Assembly: GCF_029892565.1 (NCBI RefSeq)
Contig: NZ_JARXVH010000001.1
Location: forward strand, 806,001-870,000
Direction: 5' to 3'
Length of the DNA: 64,000 bases
Origin: Streptomyces pseudovenezuelae
Lineage (GTDB): Bacteria; Actinomycetota; Actinomycetes; Streptomycetales; Streptomycetaceae
The position numbers and the translations under genes are program-made. The notes under the pieces were generated by a model, which saw nothing but the letters and a program-made list of their open reading frames with translations, was not told where the DNA came from and searched no databases. This document shows, piece after piece, positions 52,505 to 60,204 of the stretch. Numbering within the stretch: position 1 is the stretch's first letter; every line of letters starts with the position of its first letter.

Positions 52505-53601
52505 CCGTGTCCATGATGAAAGCCCTCAACGACGGCCTGCGCCAAGCGCTGCTCGACGATCCCAAGGTTCTCCTCATGGGCGAGGACATCGGCCGGCTCG
52601 GGGGCGTGTTCCGCGTGACGGACGGACTGCGGAAGGAGTTCGGCGACCTGAAGGGAATCGACACTCCGCTGGGCGAGGCGGGCATCGTCGGAGCCGCCAT
52701 CGGGCTGGCGATGCGCGGCTACCGGCCGGTCTGCGAGATCCAGTTCGACGGTTTCGTCTATCCGGCCGTCAACCAGATCATCAGCCAGCTCGCCAAACTC
52801 CGGCACCGCTCGGCCGGGTTGCTGTCCATGCCCGTCGTGATCCGCATCCCGTACGGCGGTGGCATCGGGTCGATCGAGCATCACTCGGAGTCCCCGGAGA
52901 CCCGCATCCCCATCCGAGGAGTACGCAAGCACACGGCCGCCGCGATGGTCGCCTCGGCGTTCACCGCGCCGCATGTCACCGAGTTCATCACGGTCGACGT
53001 GAGCGCCACGATGCGGCTGCGCGAACTCGTGGCAGGGAGACGGGAGTTCCGTGAGGTACGGGTCACTCCCCTGGTGTTCTTCGCCCGCGCTCTCCTCATC
53101 GCCCTGGCCACGACCCCGGAGGCCAACGCCAGTTGGGACGAGGAAGCGCAGGAGATCGTGCTGAAGCACTACGTCAATCTCGGGGTCGCGGCGGCCACGG
53201 ACCGTGGTCTGGTCGTGCCCAACATCAAGAGCGCGGACCGGATGTCGCTGCGGGAACTCGCCGAGGCGTTCGCGGCGTTGACCGCCACGGCCCGCGCCGG
53301 CCGCACGTCTCCGCAGGACATGCTGGGCGGCACGATCACGCTGACCAACGTCGGTGTCTTCGGCGTCGACACCGGCACGCCCATCCTGAACCCCGGTGAG
53401 GCCGCCATCCTCGCCGTGGGCGCCATCCGCCGTATGCCGTGGGTGGTCCAGGACGACAACGGCGACGAGCGCATCGAGCCGCGCTGGGTCACACAACTGG
53501 CGCTCTCGTTCGACCACCGGCTCATGGACGGCAAGCAGGGTTCCGAGCTGCTGGCCGATGTGGCGGCCGTGCTGCACGAACCGGGGTTGGCTCTGCTGTA
53601 G
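52501..53601 (+). pseudogene. In-frame chimera: N-terminal E1 beta joined to complete E2 catalytic domain of BCKDH
   Basis: A 366-codon frame. Residues 1-132 (MTVSMMKALNDGLRQALLDD, LLMGEDIGRLGGVFRVTDGL, IPYGGGIGSIEHHSESP) are E1 beta up to its HHSES motif; the last 190 or so residues of E1 beta are absent. From about residue 134 (TRIPIRGVRKHTAAAMVASA) to the end lies an apparently whole E2 acyltransferase catalytic domain with LSFDHRLMDG (catalytic His/Asp). The lipoyl and subunit-binding domains are lost. The junction is at about 52895. The open frame might still yield a protein, but it could not work as a normal E1 beta or as a lipoylated E2. Confidence 0.85.
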
Positions 53602-53628
53602 GACTCACACCTAGCCCCCTGACCTAAA

Positions 53629-53653
53629 AGGCAATATTAATTGCCACACAGGC
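53629..53653 (+). promoter_or_regulatory. Composite operator, copy 2 (upstream of alpha/beta hydrolase)
   Basis: AGGC-N8-TTGCC-N4-AGGC at 53629-53653, 77 bases before the hydrolase start. It contains GGCAAT-ATTA-ATTGCC (53630-53645). Against copy 1 it matches at about 20 of 27 positions. Confidence 0.75.
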
Positions 53654-53729
53654 TCACCTTGGCAGAGCCGAACCACGATCCTGTCGGCATCGGCCATGCG
53701 GCCGTTGGACCTCAGGGAGAGTGGAAGAG

Positions 53730-54437
53730 ATGGCGACCTTCGTACTCGTGCACGGTTCGCGGGGCGGCGGCTGGGTCTGGGACCGGTTGCGGCCGCCACT
53801 GGAGAAGGCCGGTCACACGGTGCTGACGCCCACCCTCACCGGTCTCGCCGAACGGCATCACCTCTCCACGCCGGACGTCGGGGTGAGCGTGCACGCCCAG
53901 GACATCGCCGAACTGCTGACCTTCGACCGGCTGGAGGACGCGATCCTGGTCGGGCACAGCTACGGCGGCATGGTGATCACGGCGGCGGCCGCGCTCGTCC
54001 CCGATCGTGTCGGCCAGGTGGTGTACGCGGACGCGTTCTCCCCGACGACCGGTGACTCGGCGTTCTCCCTGCTGCCCTGGCTGGAGAAGGCGTTCGCCGA
54101 GACGCCCGCGTCGGCGGAGTGGGAGGTGGCACCGCTGGATCCCGCCCTCCTCGGCGCGGACGAGGAGGGCACCGCCTGGCTGGCGAGCAAGCTGGCGCCG
54201 ATGCCCGTGCGCACGCACCAGGAACCGCTGGGCCCCGGCAGTGAGGAAGCGCTCGCCACCAAACCGGTGACCTACCTCCACTGCACCGGTCAGGGCTTCT
54301 TCGCGGATCTGATCCCCTCGGCGCAGCAGCGCGGTTTCCGGATCGTCGGCCTGAGCGGGATCACCCACGTCGGACTGCTGACCCAGCCGCAGACGCTCGC
54401 GGACGAGTTGCTGGCCCTGGTCCCGGAGGCGAGCTGA
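53730..54437 (+). CDS. Alpha/beta hydrolase
   Basis: This 235-aa protein starts MATFVLVHGSRGGGWVWDRL at ATG 53730; GTG 53721 is an alternative. The nucleophile is in VGHSYGGMVI, the His in GITHVGLLTQ, and the oxyanion HG motif in LVHGSRGGG. It resembles the hydrolase at 47.1 kb and esterase EstC-like enzymes. An operator shared with the XRE-cupin gene lies upstream and that regulator is encoded 63 bases downstream. Confidence 0.92.
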   Translation: MATFVLVHGSRGGGWVWDRLRPPLEKAGHTVLTPTLTGLAERHHLSTPDVGVSVHAQDIAELLTFDRLEDAILVGHSYGGMVITAAAALVPDRVGQVVYADAFSPTTGDSAFSLLPWLEKAFAETPASAEWEVAPLDPALLGADEEGTAWLASKLAPMPVRTHQEPLGPGSEEALATKPVTYLHCTGQGFFADLIPSAQQRGFRIVGLSGITHVGLLTQPQTLADELLALVPEAS

Positions 54438-54458
54438 CGCCGCCCGACCGTACCCGAC

Positions 54459-54483
54459 AGGCGCGTCGAATTGCCTCACAGGC
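54459..54483 (+). promoter_or_regulatory. Composite operator, copy 3 (upstream of XRE-cupin regulator)
   Basis: AGGC-N8-TTGCC-N4-AGGC at 54459-54483, with the right part TTGCCTCACAGGC differing from copy 2 at one base. It ends 17 bases before the ATG, a position suited to autorepression. Confidence 0.72.
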
Positions 54484-54499
54484 GTGTTATCGTGCCGAA

Positions 54500-55096
54500 A
54501 TGTCGATCGAGGACGACGCTGATCTCTGGGTGGCCCGACGCCTGAAGGATCTGCGCAGCGAGCGTGGCATCACCCTGACGACGCTGGCCGAGCAGACGGG
54601 CATCTCGTCGGCGCACCTGTCGCGCCTGGAGAAGGGGCTGCGCAAGCCGTCCATCGGGAGCCTGCTGCAGATCGCCCGCGTCTACGGCGTCTCCATCAGC
54701 GAGTTGGTGCAGGAACCGGACGCGGACGACTTCCATCTGGTGCGCGCCGAGGCGGCGATGACCCACGACGGCCAGGACGGCCGGTACACCGTCCTGAGCG
54801 GACCGCGCGAGACGATGTCGGTGATCCGGGTGGTACTGGAGCCCGGCAAGCACACCAAGATGGCCAAGCACGTGGGCGAGGAGTGGCTGCACGTCCTGTC
54901 CGGGGCGATCACCCTCGACATCTCCGGCAAGTCGCTGGACCTCGCGGCGGGCGACTCGGTGCACTTCGACTCGTCGAAGGAGCACCGCGTCCTCAACGAC
55001 GAGGAGGCCGACGCCACCGTTCTGATCGCCTCCACGGCCGCGACCGTCCCCATGCGACACCCCATCCCCGCGTCACGCCGCGGCGCGGCCGGCTGA
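54500..55096 (+). CDS. XRE-family regulator with C-terminal cupin sensor domain
   Basis: This 198-aa protein has helix-turn-helix residues about 15-70 (LKDLRSERGITLTTLAEQTG, ISSAHLSRLEKGLRKPSIGS) and a cupin at 110-185 (VLEPGKHTKMAKHVGEEWLH, VLSGAITLDISGKSLDLAAG, DSVHFDSSKEHRVLN). This layout is common in small-molecule-responsive repressors (PuuR-like). Three copies of one operator lie around it, so it probably controls the aldolase, the hydrolase and itself. Confidence 0.93.
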   Translation: MSIEDDADLWVARRLKDLRSERGITLTTLAEQTGISSAHLSRLEKGLRKPSIGSLLQIARVYGVSISELVQEPDADDFHLVRAEAAMTHDGQDGRYTVLSGPRETMSVIRVVLEPGKHTKMAKHVGEEWLHVLSGAITLDISGKSLDLAAGDSVHFDSSKEHRVLNDEEADATVLIASTAATVPMRHPIPASRRGAAG

Positions 55097-55318
55097 TCAC
55101 CCCGGCGAACTCCACCCACGCGATGTCGTGCACCTTGGTCAAGGGAACTGAGGAAATATTCAAGAGGGCGGGCGAGACGACTGAGGTGCAGCTGGATCGG
55201 CACGCCGGCGATCGAGTACCGGTGGAGGTACGGGCGGAACGTACGGGTGGGACGTCCGGGTGGGGCGGAGGACCGGAGCCGGCGCTGACGGTGTCCGCAT
55301 GGCAGAAAGGAACAAGGG

Positions 55319-56360
55319 ATGACACCCGCCACCCGCCGAATCGACGTACACCAGCACCTCGTTCCGCCCTTCTACCGCGATCTGCTCGCCAAGGCGGGCC
55401 TCACCGACGCCGGGGGCCGGGGGCCGGGCGTTGCCGGAGTGGAGTGCCGAATCAGCGCTGGAGTTGATGGACCTGTTGGGTACGGAGACGGCCTTCTTGT
55501 CGGTCTCCACGCCCGGTACCGGTTTTCTCGACGACCCGGCCGAGGCGGGTGTTGTGGCGAGGCAGCTCAACGACTACTCCGCCTCCCTACCTGCCCAACA
55601 CCCCGGCCGCTTCGGGTACTTCGCGACCCTGCCGATGCCCGATGTCGCCGCGTCCGCCGCGGAGGCCGTGCGGGCGTTGGACGAACTCGGTGCCGACGGG
55701 GTCACGTTGCTCGCCAACAACCAGGGGGTCTATCTGGGCGCGGGCGGCCAGGACGCCCTGTGGCGGGCCCTGGACGAGCGGAGTGCCGTGGTGTTCGTCC
55801 ACCCGGCCGAGCTGCCGGCTCCGGCGATCGACGGCATCCCGCCGTTCGCCGCGGACTTCCTCCTGGACACCACGCGGGCCGCCTACCTCCTCGTACGCAA
55901 CGGCATTGTGCGCACGTACCCGAACATCCGCTTCATCCTCAGCCACGCGGGCGGCTTCGTGCCGTACGCCTCGCACCGCATGGCCATCGCCCTCGCCGGT
56001 GACATCGGACGCAGCCCGCTGGACACCCTGGACGACTTCCGGAGCTTCTACTTCGACACCGCGCTGTCCTCCAGCCCGGCCGCGCTGCCGACGCTGCCGG
56101 CCTTCGCGCGCCCCGGGCACGTCCTGTTCGGCAGCGACTGGCCGTACGCGCCCGGACCGGCCGGGCAGTACTTCGCCCAGGGCCTCGACACCGGCGTGGC
56201 GCCCGAGATCCTGCGCGCCGTCAACCGCACGAACGCCGAAGCACTCCTCCCGCGCGTGGGTGCGACGCCGGTCCCCGCGCCTCCCGTACGCCTGCGCCAA
56301 GCCGCTCGACGGGCCGCCGTCCGCCTCCTTTTCAAGCTCGTCCAACCCGGCACCGGCTGA
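55319..56360 (+). pseudogene. Amidohydrolase (ACMSD-like), frameshifted by a 7-bp duplication
   Basis: ATG 55319 (AAGGAACAAGGG upstream) opens MTPATRRIDVHQHLVPPFYR with the HxH metal motif, but after codon 36 the frame is lost. The correct sequence resumes at TTG 55431 as LPEWSAESALELMDLLGTET and continues 309 codons with FVHPAELPAP, FILSHAGGFVPY and FGSDWPYAPGP, metal and catalytic motifs of the amidohydrolase_2/ACMSD family. Removing one copy of the CGGGGGC repeat (55411-55424) would restore DAGGRALPEW. Translation from the TTG would lack the HxH site. It may be a phase-variable gene, a dead gene or a sequencing error. Confidence 0.82.
55411..55424 (+). repeat. 7-bp tandem duplication causing the amidohydrolase frameshift
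   Basis: CGGGGGC occurs twice in a row (55411-55417, 55418-55424) followed by CGGGCG. A unit of seven shifts the frame by one; the family sequence fits a single copy. Confidence 0.85.
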
Positions 56361-56460
56361 GGACGGACCGAGGAACCCGAGGGGTGGGTCGGGCGTTGGA
56401 TCATCAGAGGTCGTCAGGAGTCATCAGGACGGTCGTGGTGGAGCCGGAACGGGGAGCTAC

Positions 56461-57735
56461 ATGGCACGGGTACTGGTCATCGGTGGCGGTATCGCCGGTA
56501 CGACGACGGCGCTGGCCCTGCACAGGGCGGGACTTGACGTCGTCGTGTACGAGGCGCACCCCGACTCGGCCGAGGACATCGGCGCGTTCCTGACGCTGGC
56601 GAGCAACGGCATGCGGGCCCTCGCGCAGCTCGACGCGTCGGCGGCGGTCGGCGCGGCCGGCTTCCCGCTGACCTCCATGCGCGTGCTCGACGACACCGGC
56701 GGCCAGTTGGCGCAGGTGCCCCTGGGCGAGGCCGACGACCCGCCACTGAGGTACCGGTGCCTGCGGCGCGGCGAGCTCAACACCGCGCTGCAGGAGGAGG
56801 CCGGGCGCCGCGGCATCGACATCCGGCACGGTGCGCGACTCACCGCCGTCGAGGAGGGCCCGGACGGAGTGACGGTCCGCTTCAGCGACGGCAGCACGGA
56901 CACGGGCGACCTGCTCATCGGCGCGGACGGGCTCAACTCCACGGTCCGGCGGACGTTCGCTCCCGAGGTGCGGCCGGTGTATGCGGGGCAGCGGGTGTTC
57001 TACGGCTATACCGAGGCCAGGGGTGAGGCGGGGGCCCGGAGTGAGGCGGAGGCCTCGACGGACGACGCCCGCATCACCATGGTGCGTGGCAGTGCCGTCG
57101 CCTTCGGCTACGCGGTGTCGCCCACCGAGGAGACGTACTGGTTCGCGCGCGTGGCCGGTGACCCGCTGTCCGCAGAGGAGTTGGCGCAGGGCACGCCCGC
57201 CGACTGGCGTGAGCTGCTCGTGCCGTTGCTGAGCAAGGACTCCACGCCCGCCGCGGACCTGGTCGCGACCACCTCCGACGAGCTCATGGTCACCAACGCC
57301 ACCGAGATCCCCACGGGCACGCGCTGGCGCTTCGGCCGCACCCTGCTGATCGGCGACGCCGCGCACGCCGCATCCCCCGCCACCGGGCAGGGCGCGTCGA
57401 TGGCCATGGAGGACGCGGTCATCCTCGCCAAGTGCCTGCGCGACGCCCCGGACACCGACTCCGCGCTCACCCTCTACGAGACGCTCCGGCGCCCGCGCGT
57501 GGAGCACAACATCACGGTCAGCGGAAACATCTCGCGCGGCGGCAACGCCCCGTCCCGCCCGGGTACCGGGGCGCCGCCGTCCCGACCAGCCTCCAGCGCA
57601 CCCCCGACCCGGCCGGACTCAGGGAAGCCTCCGACCCGCCCCGGCCCCGGCGCGCCACCATCCCGCCCCGGCGAGGACGACCTCATCCGGCACCTGGACT
57701 GGGACGCCAACATCTGGACGACGAAAGACAGTTGA
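56461..57735 (+). CDS. FAD-dependent monooxygenase (PHBH/UbiH fold) with Pro-rich repeat tail
   Basis: This 424-aa protein starts at ATG 56461 with GGGGAG four bases upstream. ARVLVIGGGIAGTTTALALH (FAD), LLIGADGLNSTVRRTF (DG motif) and LLIGDAAHAASPATGQGASM (GD motif) identify an aromatic-type flavoprotein monooxygenase. Residues 364-408 are five 9-residue repeats P(S/T)RPxxxxP, unusual for the family. The last residues, HLDWDANIWTT, resume a normal C-terminus. A role in aromatic breakdown with the adjacent amidohydrolase and hydrolase is plausible. Confidence 0.9.
   Translation: MARVLVIGGGIAGTTTALALHRAGLDVVVYEAHPDSAEDIGAFLTLASNGMRALAQLDASAAVGAAGFPLTSMRVLDDTGGQLAQVPLGEADDPPLRYRCLRRGELNTALQEEAGRRGIDIRHGARLTAVEEGPDGVTVRFSDGSTDTGDLLIGADGLNSTVRRTFAPEVRPVYAGQRVFYGYTEARGEAGARSEAEASTDDARITMVRGSAVAFGYAVSPTEETYWFARVAGDPLSAEELAQGTPADWRELLVPLLSKDSTPAADLVATTSDELMVTNATEIPTGTRWRFGRTLLIGDAAHAASPATGQGASMAMEDAVILAKCLRDAPDTDSALTLYETLRRPRVEHNITVSGNISRGGNAPSRPGTGAPPSRPASSAPPTRPDSGKPPTRPGPGAPPSRPGEDDLIRHLDWDANIWTTKDS
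57550..57684 (+). repeat. 27-bp in-frame tandem repeat, five copies
   Basis: Units begin at 57550, 57577, 57604, 57631 and 57658 and encode PSRPGTGAP, PSRPASSAP, PTRPDSGKP, PTRPGPGAP, PSRPGEDDL. DNA divergence between units is higher than in the 9-bp repeats elsewhere in the window, so this array is older. Confidence 0.85.
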
Positions 57736-57767
57736 CCGAGGGGGCCGACAACCTCGCCGCCCCACAA

Positions 57768-57822
57768 CCGACGGCCGGTCGTTGTCATCCGGCACCCGGC
57801 CCATGCCACGGCCGGCCGTCGG
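57768..57822. terminator. Possible long-loop hairpin between convergent genes
   Basis: CCGACGGCCGG (57768-57778) and CCGGCCGTCGG (57812-57822) are a perfect 11-bp inverted pair with a 33-base loop, in the gap between the monooxygenase and the amino-acid dehydrogenase. Confidence 0.4.
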
Positions 57823-57878
57823 CTCAGGCACCCATCCGCTCAGCCGCCCGTCGGCCCGGGCCCCCTGCCCAACAGCCC

Positions 57879-58937
57879 CTAACCGACCGTGACCTTCCCA
57901 TCCCGCTGCGCCAGCCTCTCCACGACGACCTGCTGAGCCTCGCGCAGCGGAGTCGTGCCGTTCCGCCGGGCCGCGTCCAACATCACCGTCACCGTGTCGC
58001 CGATGCCCTCGACCCGACGTACCGCCTCCTCCCGCCCGAGGCCGTCGATCTCACGGCCGAGGGTGTACACAACGCCACCCGCGCTCGCGACGAAGTCCGG
58101 TACCCAGACGACGCCCCGCTCGACGAGGAGTTCGGCGACCGAGTCATCGGTGAGCTGGTTGTTCGCCGGGCCGACCACGAGCCGTACGTCGAGCCTGGCC
58201 GCTGTCTCCGGGCTCAGCACTCCCCCGACGGCGGCCGGCACCAGGACGTCCGCCGTCGTGTCGGGCACCGCGTCGGGGTCGACCCAGTCGAGGCCGGACC
58301 GCGCGGCGACCGCCCGCTTCGCCGGGTCCACGTCGGAGACCAGTACGCGGGCGCCGTCGGCGGTGAGGCCGGCCGCGACCCGGCTGCCGACGGAGCCGAA
58401 GCCGCTGACGAGGACGGTGCGGCCGGCGAGGGAGGGCGCCCCGAAGACGTGGTCCGCGCCGGCCCGTAGGGAGGCGAGCACTCCGGTGGCCGTCGGGACA
58501 CCGGAGTCGCCGGTACCGCCGTGCTCCTCGGGGAGGCAGAAGACGTACGGCGAGGAGCGGCGCAGCACCACCATGTCGTCGGGCGTGGTGCCCACATCGG
58601 GGCCCGCGAGGTAGGAACCCTCGAAGGATGCGATCAGCTCGCCCAGGTCGGCCAGCGCCGACTCCCGTAGTTCCGGGGTGAGTTCGGTGCACTCGTCGAG
58701 GGCGACCACGCTCTTCGCGCCGCCGAAGTCCAGCCCGGACGCGGCGCACTTGGAGGTCATGGCCTCGGACAGCCGCAGCGCGTCGGTGAGTCCGTCGCGC
58801 CAGTTGCCGTAGCGCCGCATGCGGCAGCCGCCGACGGCCGGGCCCAGGGCGCGGGAGTGGATCGCGACGATGATCGGCAGCCCCGAGCGGGGGCCACGGC
58901 GGACGGTCACCTCTTCGTGCTCGAATGTTTGCGTCAT
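57879..58937 (-). CDS. vdh: Valine/leucine dehydrogenase (Glu/Leu/Phe/Val dehydrogenase family)
   Basis: This 352-aa protein starts MTQTFEHEEVTVRRGPRSGL at ATG 58937; no ribosome-binding site is seen and the transcript may be leaderless. AIHSRALGPAVGGCRMRRYG, the catalytic-Lys segment GLDFGGAKSVVALDEC, the NAD fold VLVSGFGSVGSRVAAGL and PAAVGGVLSPETAARL match Streptomyces valine dehydrogenases. It deaminates branched-chain amino acids to 2-oxoacids, the substrates of the dehydrogenase complex whose genes are wrecked 5 kb away. A divergent Lrp regulator lies 79 bases away. Confidence 0.9.
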   Translation of the reverse strand: MTQTFEHEEVTVRRGPRSGLPIIVAIHSRALGPAVGGCRMRRYGNWRDGLTDALRLSEAMTSKCAASGLDFGGAKSVVALDECTELTPELRESALADLGELIASFEGSYLAGPDVGTTPDDMVVLRRSSPYVFCLPEEHGGTGDSGVPTATGVLASLRAGADHVFGAPSLAGRTVLVSGFGSVGSRVAAGLTADGARVLVSDVDPAKRAVAARSGLDWVDPDAVPDTTADVLVPAAVGGVLSPETAARLDVRLVVGPANNQLTDDSVAELLVERGVVWVPDFVASAGGVVYTLGREIDGLGREEAVRRVEGIGDTVTVMLDAARRNGTTPLREAQQVVVERLAQRDGKVTVG

Positions 58938-59016
58938 GACCGGGAGGCTAGGGCGATGTTCCGGACGATGGACAAGATCCCGAACGAAATTCGGCAGTGG
59001 GCACGTGGAGGCGATC

Positions 59017-59502
59017 GTGGACGAACTTGATACGGCGATCCTGCGGCATCTCCAGGAGGATGCACGGCAGTCCAACCGGGCCATCGCGGAGAAGGTCGGC
59101 ATCGCCCCCTCCACCTGTCTGGAGCGCATCCGGCTGCTACGGCAGCGCGGGGTGATCCGGGGCTATCACGCGCAGGTCGCGCTGCCGGCGCTGAACCGCG
59201 GGGTGCAGGCGATGGTGGCCGCGACGGTCCGGCCGCTGAGCCGGGAGGTGGTGGCGGGCTTCGAGCAGTCGGTGTCCCGGCTGCCCGAAGTCCTGTCCGT
59301 CTACACGATGGCGGGCAACGACGACTTCCTGGTCCATGTCGCGGTCCAGGACATCGAGCACCTGCACGCCTTTCTGCTGGACCGGTTCACCAACCGCCGC
59401 GAGATCCTGAGCTTCCGCACCATGATCATCTACCAGCATCTGACCAACCCGGTCCTGGAACCGCTGCCGGTCCCCGGCCCCGGCGCCGACCTCACACGCT
59501 GA
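59017..59502 (+). CDS. Lrp/AsnC family regulator, probably of vdh
   Basis: This 161-aa protein: GTG 59017 was chosen because GGAGG lies five bases upstream (GTG 59005 is the alternative). Helix-turn-helix: VDELDTAILRHLQEDARQSN, RAIAEKVGIAPSTCLERIRL. RAM domain: VLSVYTMAGNDDFLVHVAVQ. It is divergent from vdh, the usual arrangement for an amino-acid-responsive Lrp controlling its neighbour. The last 12 bases are part of a short direct repeat. Confidence 0.93.
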   Translation: MDELDTAILRHLQEDARQSNRAIAEKVGIAPSTCLERIRLLRQRGVIRGYHAQVALPALNRGVQAMVAATVRPLSREVVAGFEQSVSRLPEVLSVYTMAGNDDFLVHVAVQDIEHLHAFLLDRFTNRREILSFRTMIIYQHLTNPVLEPLPVPGPGADLTR

Positions 59503-59518
59503 TCGCCTCACACGCTGA
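59491..59518. repeat. Short direct repeat across two convergent stop codons
   Basis: CTCACACGCTGA occurs at 59491-59502 and 59507-59518 (period 16). The first copy ends the Lrp gene; the second contains the stop of the minus-strand urtE gene. Confidence 0.8.
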
Positions 59519-60200
59519 GTGCCTCCCGCACCGCCTGCTCGGACTCGGCGCCGCCGGCCCCCGTGGAGGTGACCCGGCCGGCTTCGAGCACGTAGTACCG
59601 CTGGGCCGCACGCATGGCGAACCCGACGTGCTGCTCGACGAGCAGGACCGACAGACCGCCGCGCCGGGCGAGCGCCAGGATCGTCTCCTCGATCTCGGCG
59701 ACCACGGACGGCTGGATGCCCTCGGTCGGCTCGTCGAGCAGCAGCAGCCTCGGCCGGGTCACCAGGGCGCGGGCGACGGCGAGTTGCTGACGCTGGCCAC
59801 CGGAGAGCAACCCGGCCCGGCGGCCGGAGAGCTCACGCAGGACGGGGAAGAGGTCGAGGGCCTCGGCGATCGCCTCCTTGCCGTCCGGGCGTCCGTCGGC
59901 GACGAGTTGGAGATTCTCGGCGGTGGTCAGGTGCGGGAAGGACTGCTGGCCCTGCGGGACGTAGGCCATACCGCGGGACACCCGCTGGTGCGGGGCGAGG
60001 CGGGTGATGTCCTCGCCGTCCAGCAGGACGGTCCCGGACTTCGGCTTCAGCAGACCCATGGCGGTGCGCAGAAGGGTGCTCTTGCCGGCGCCGTTGTGAC
60101 CGAGGACGGCCGCGACGCCGTCCTTCGGGACGGAGACGGACACGCCGTGCAGGACGGGGCTGTGGTCGTAACCGGCCCGGACGTTGCTCAACTCCAGCAT
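59508..60200 (-). CDS. urtE: Urea ABC transporter ATP-binding subunit UrtE
   Basis: This 230-aa protein starts MLELSNVRAGYDHSPVLHGV at ATG 60200. Walker A GHNGAGKST, signature LSGGQRQQLAVARAL and Walker B LLLLDEPTEGIQPSVV are present; EGIQPSVV is typical of UrtE/LivF-type subunits. It is the last gene of urtABCDE, four bases after urtD. Convergent with Lrp. Confidence 0.92.
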   Translation of the reverse strand: MLELSNVRAGYDHSPVLHGVSVSVPKDGVAAVLGHNGAGKSTLLRTAMGLLKPKSGTVLLDGEDITRLAPHQRVSRGMAYVPQGQQSFPHLTTAENLQLVADGRPDGKEAIAEALDLFPVLRELSGRRAGLLSGGQRQQLAVARALVTRPRLLLLDEPTEGIQPSVVAEIEETILALARRGGLSVLLVEQHVGFAMRAAQRYYVLEAGRVTSTGAGGAESEQAVREALSV

Positions 60201-60204
60201 GGCG

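Noticed and set aside
53602..53729. Start of a further small gene on the minus strand (about 60 codons)
   Set aside because: Arg/Pro/Ser-rich, no ribosome-binding site, overlaps the operator and hydrolase start.
55431..56360. Intact amidohydrolase starting at TTG 55431
   Set aside because: It would lack the HxH metal ligands, which are present just upstream in another frame; frameshift explains it better.
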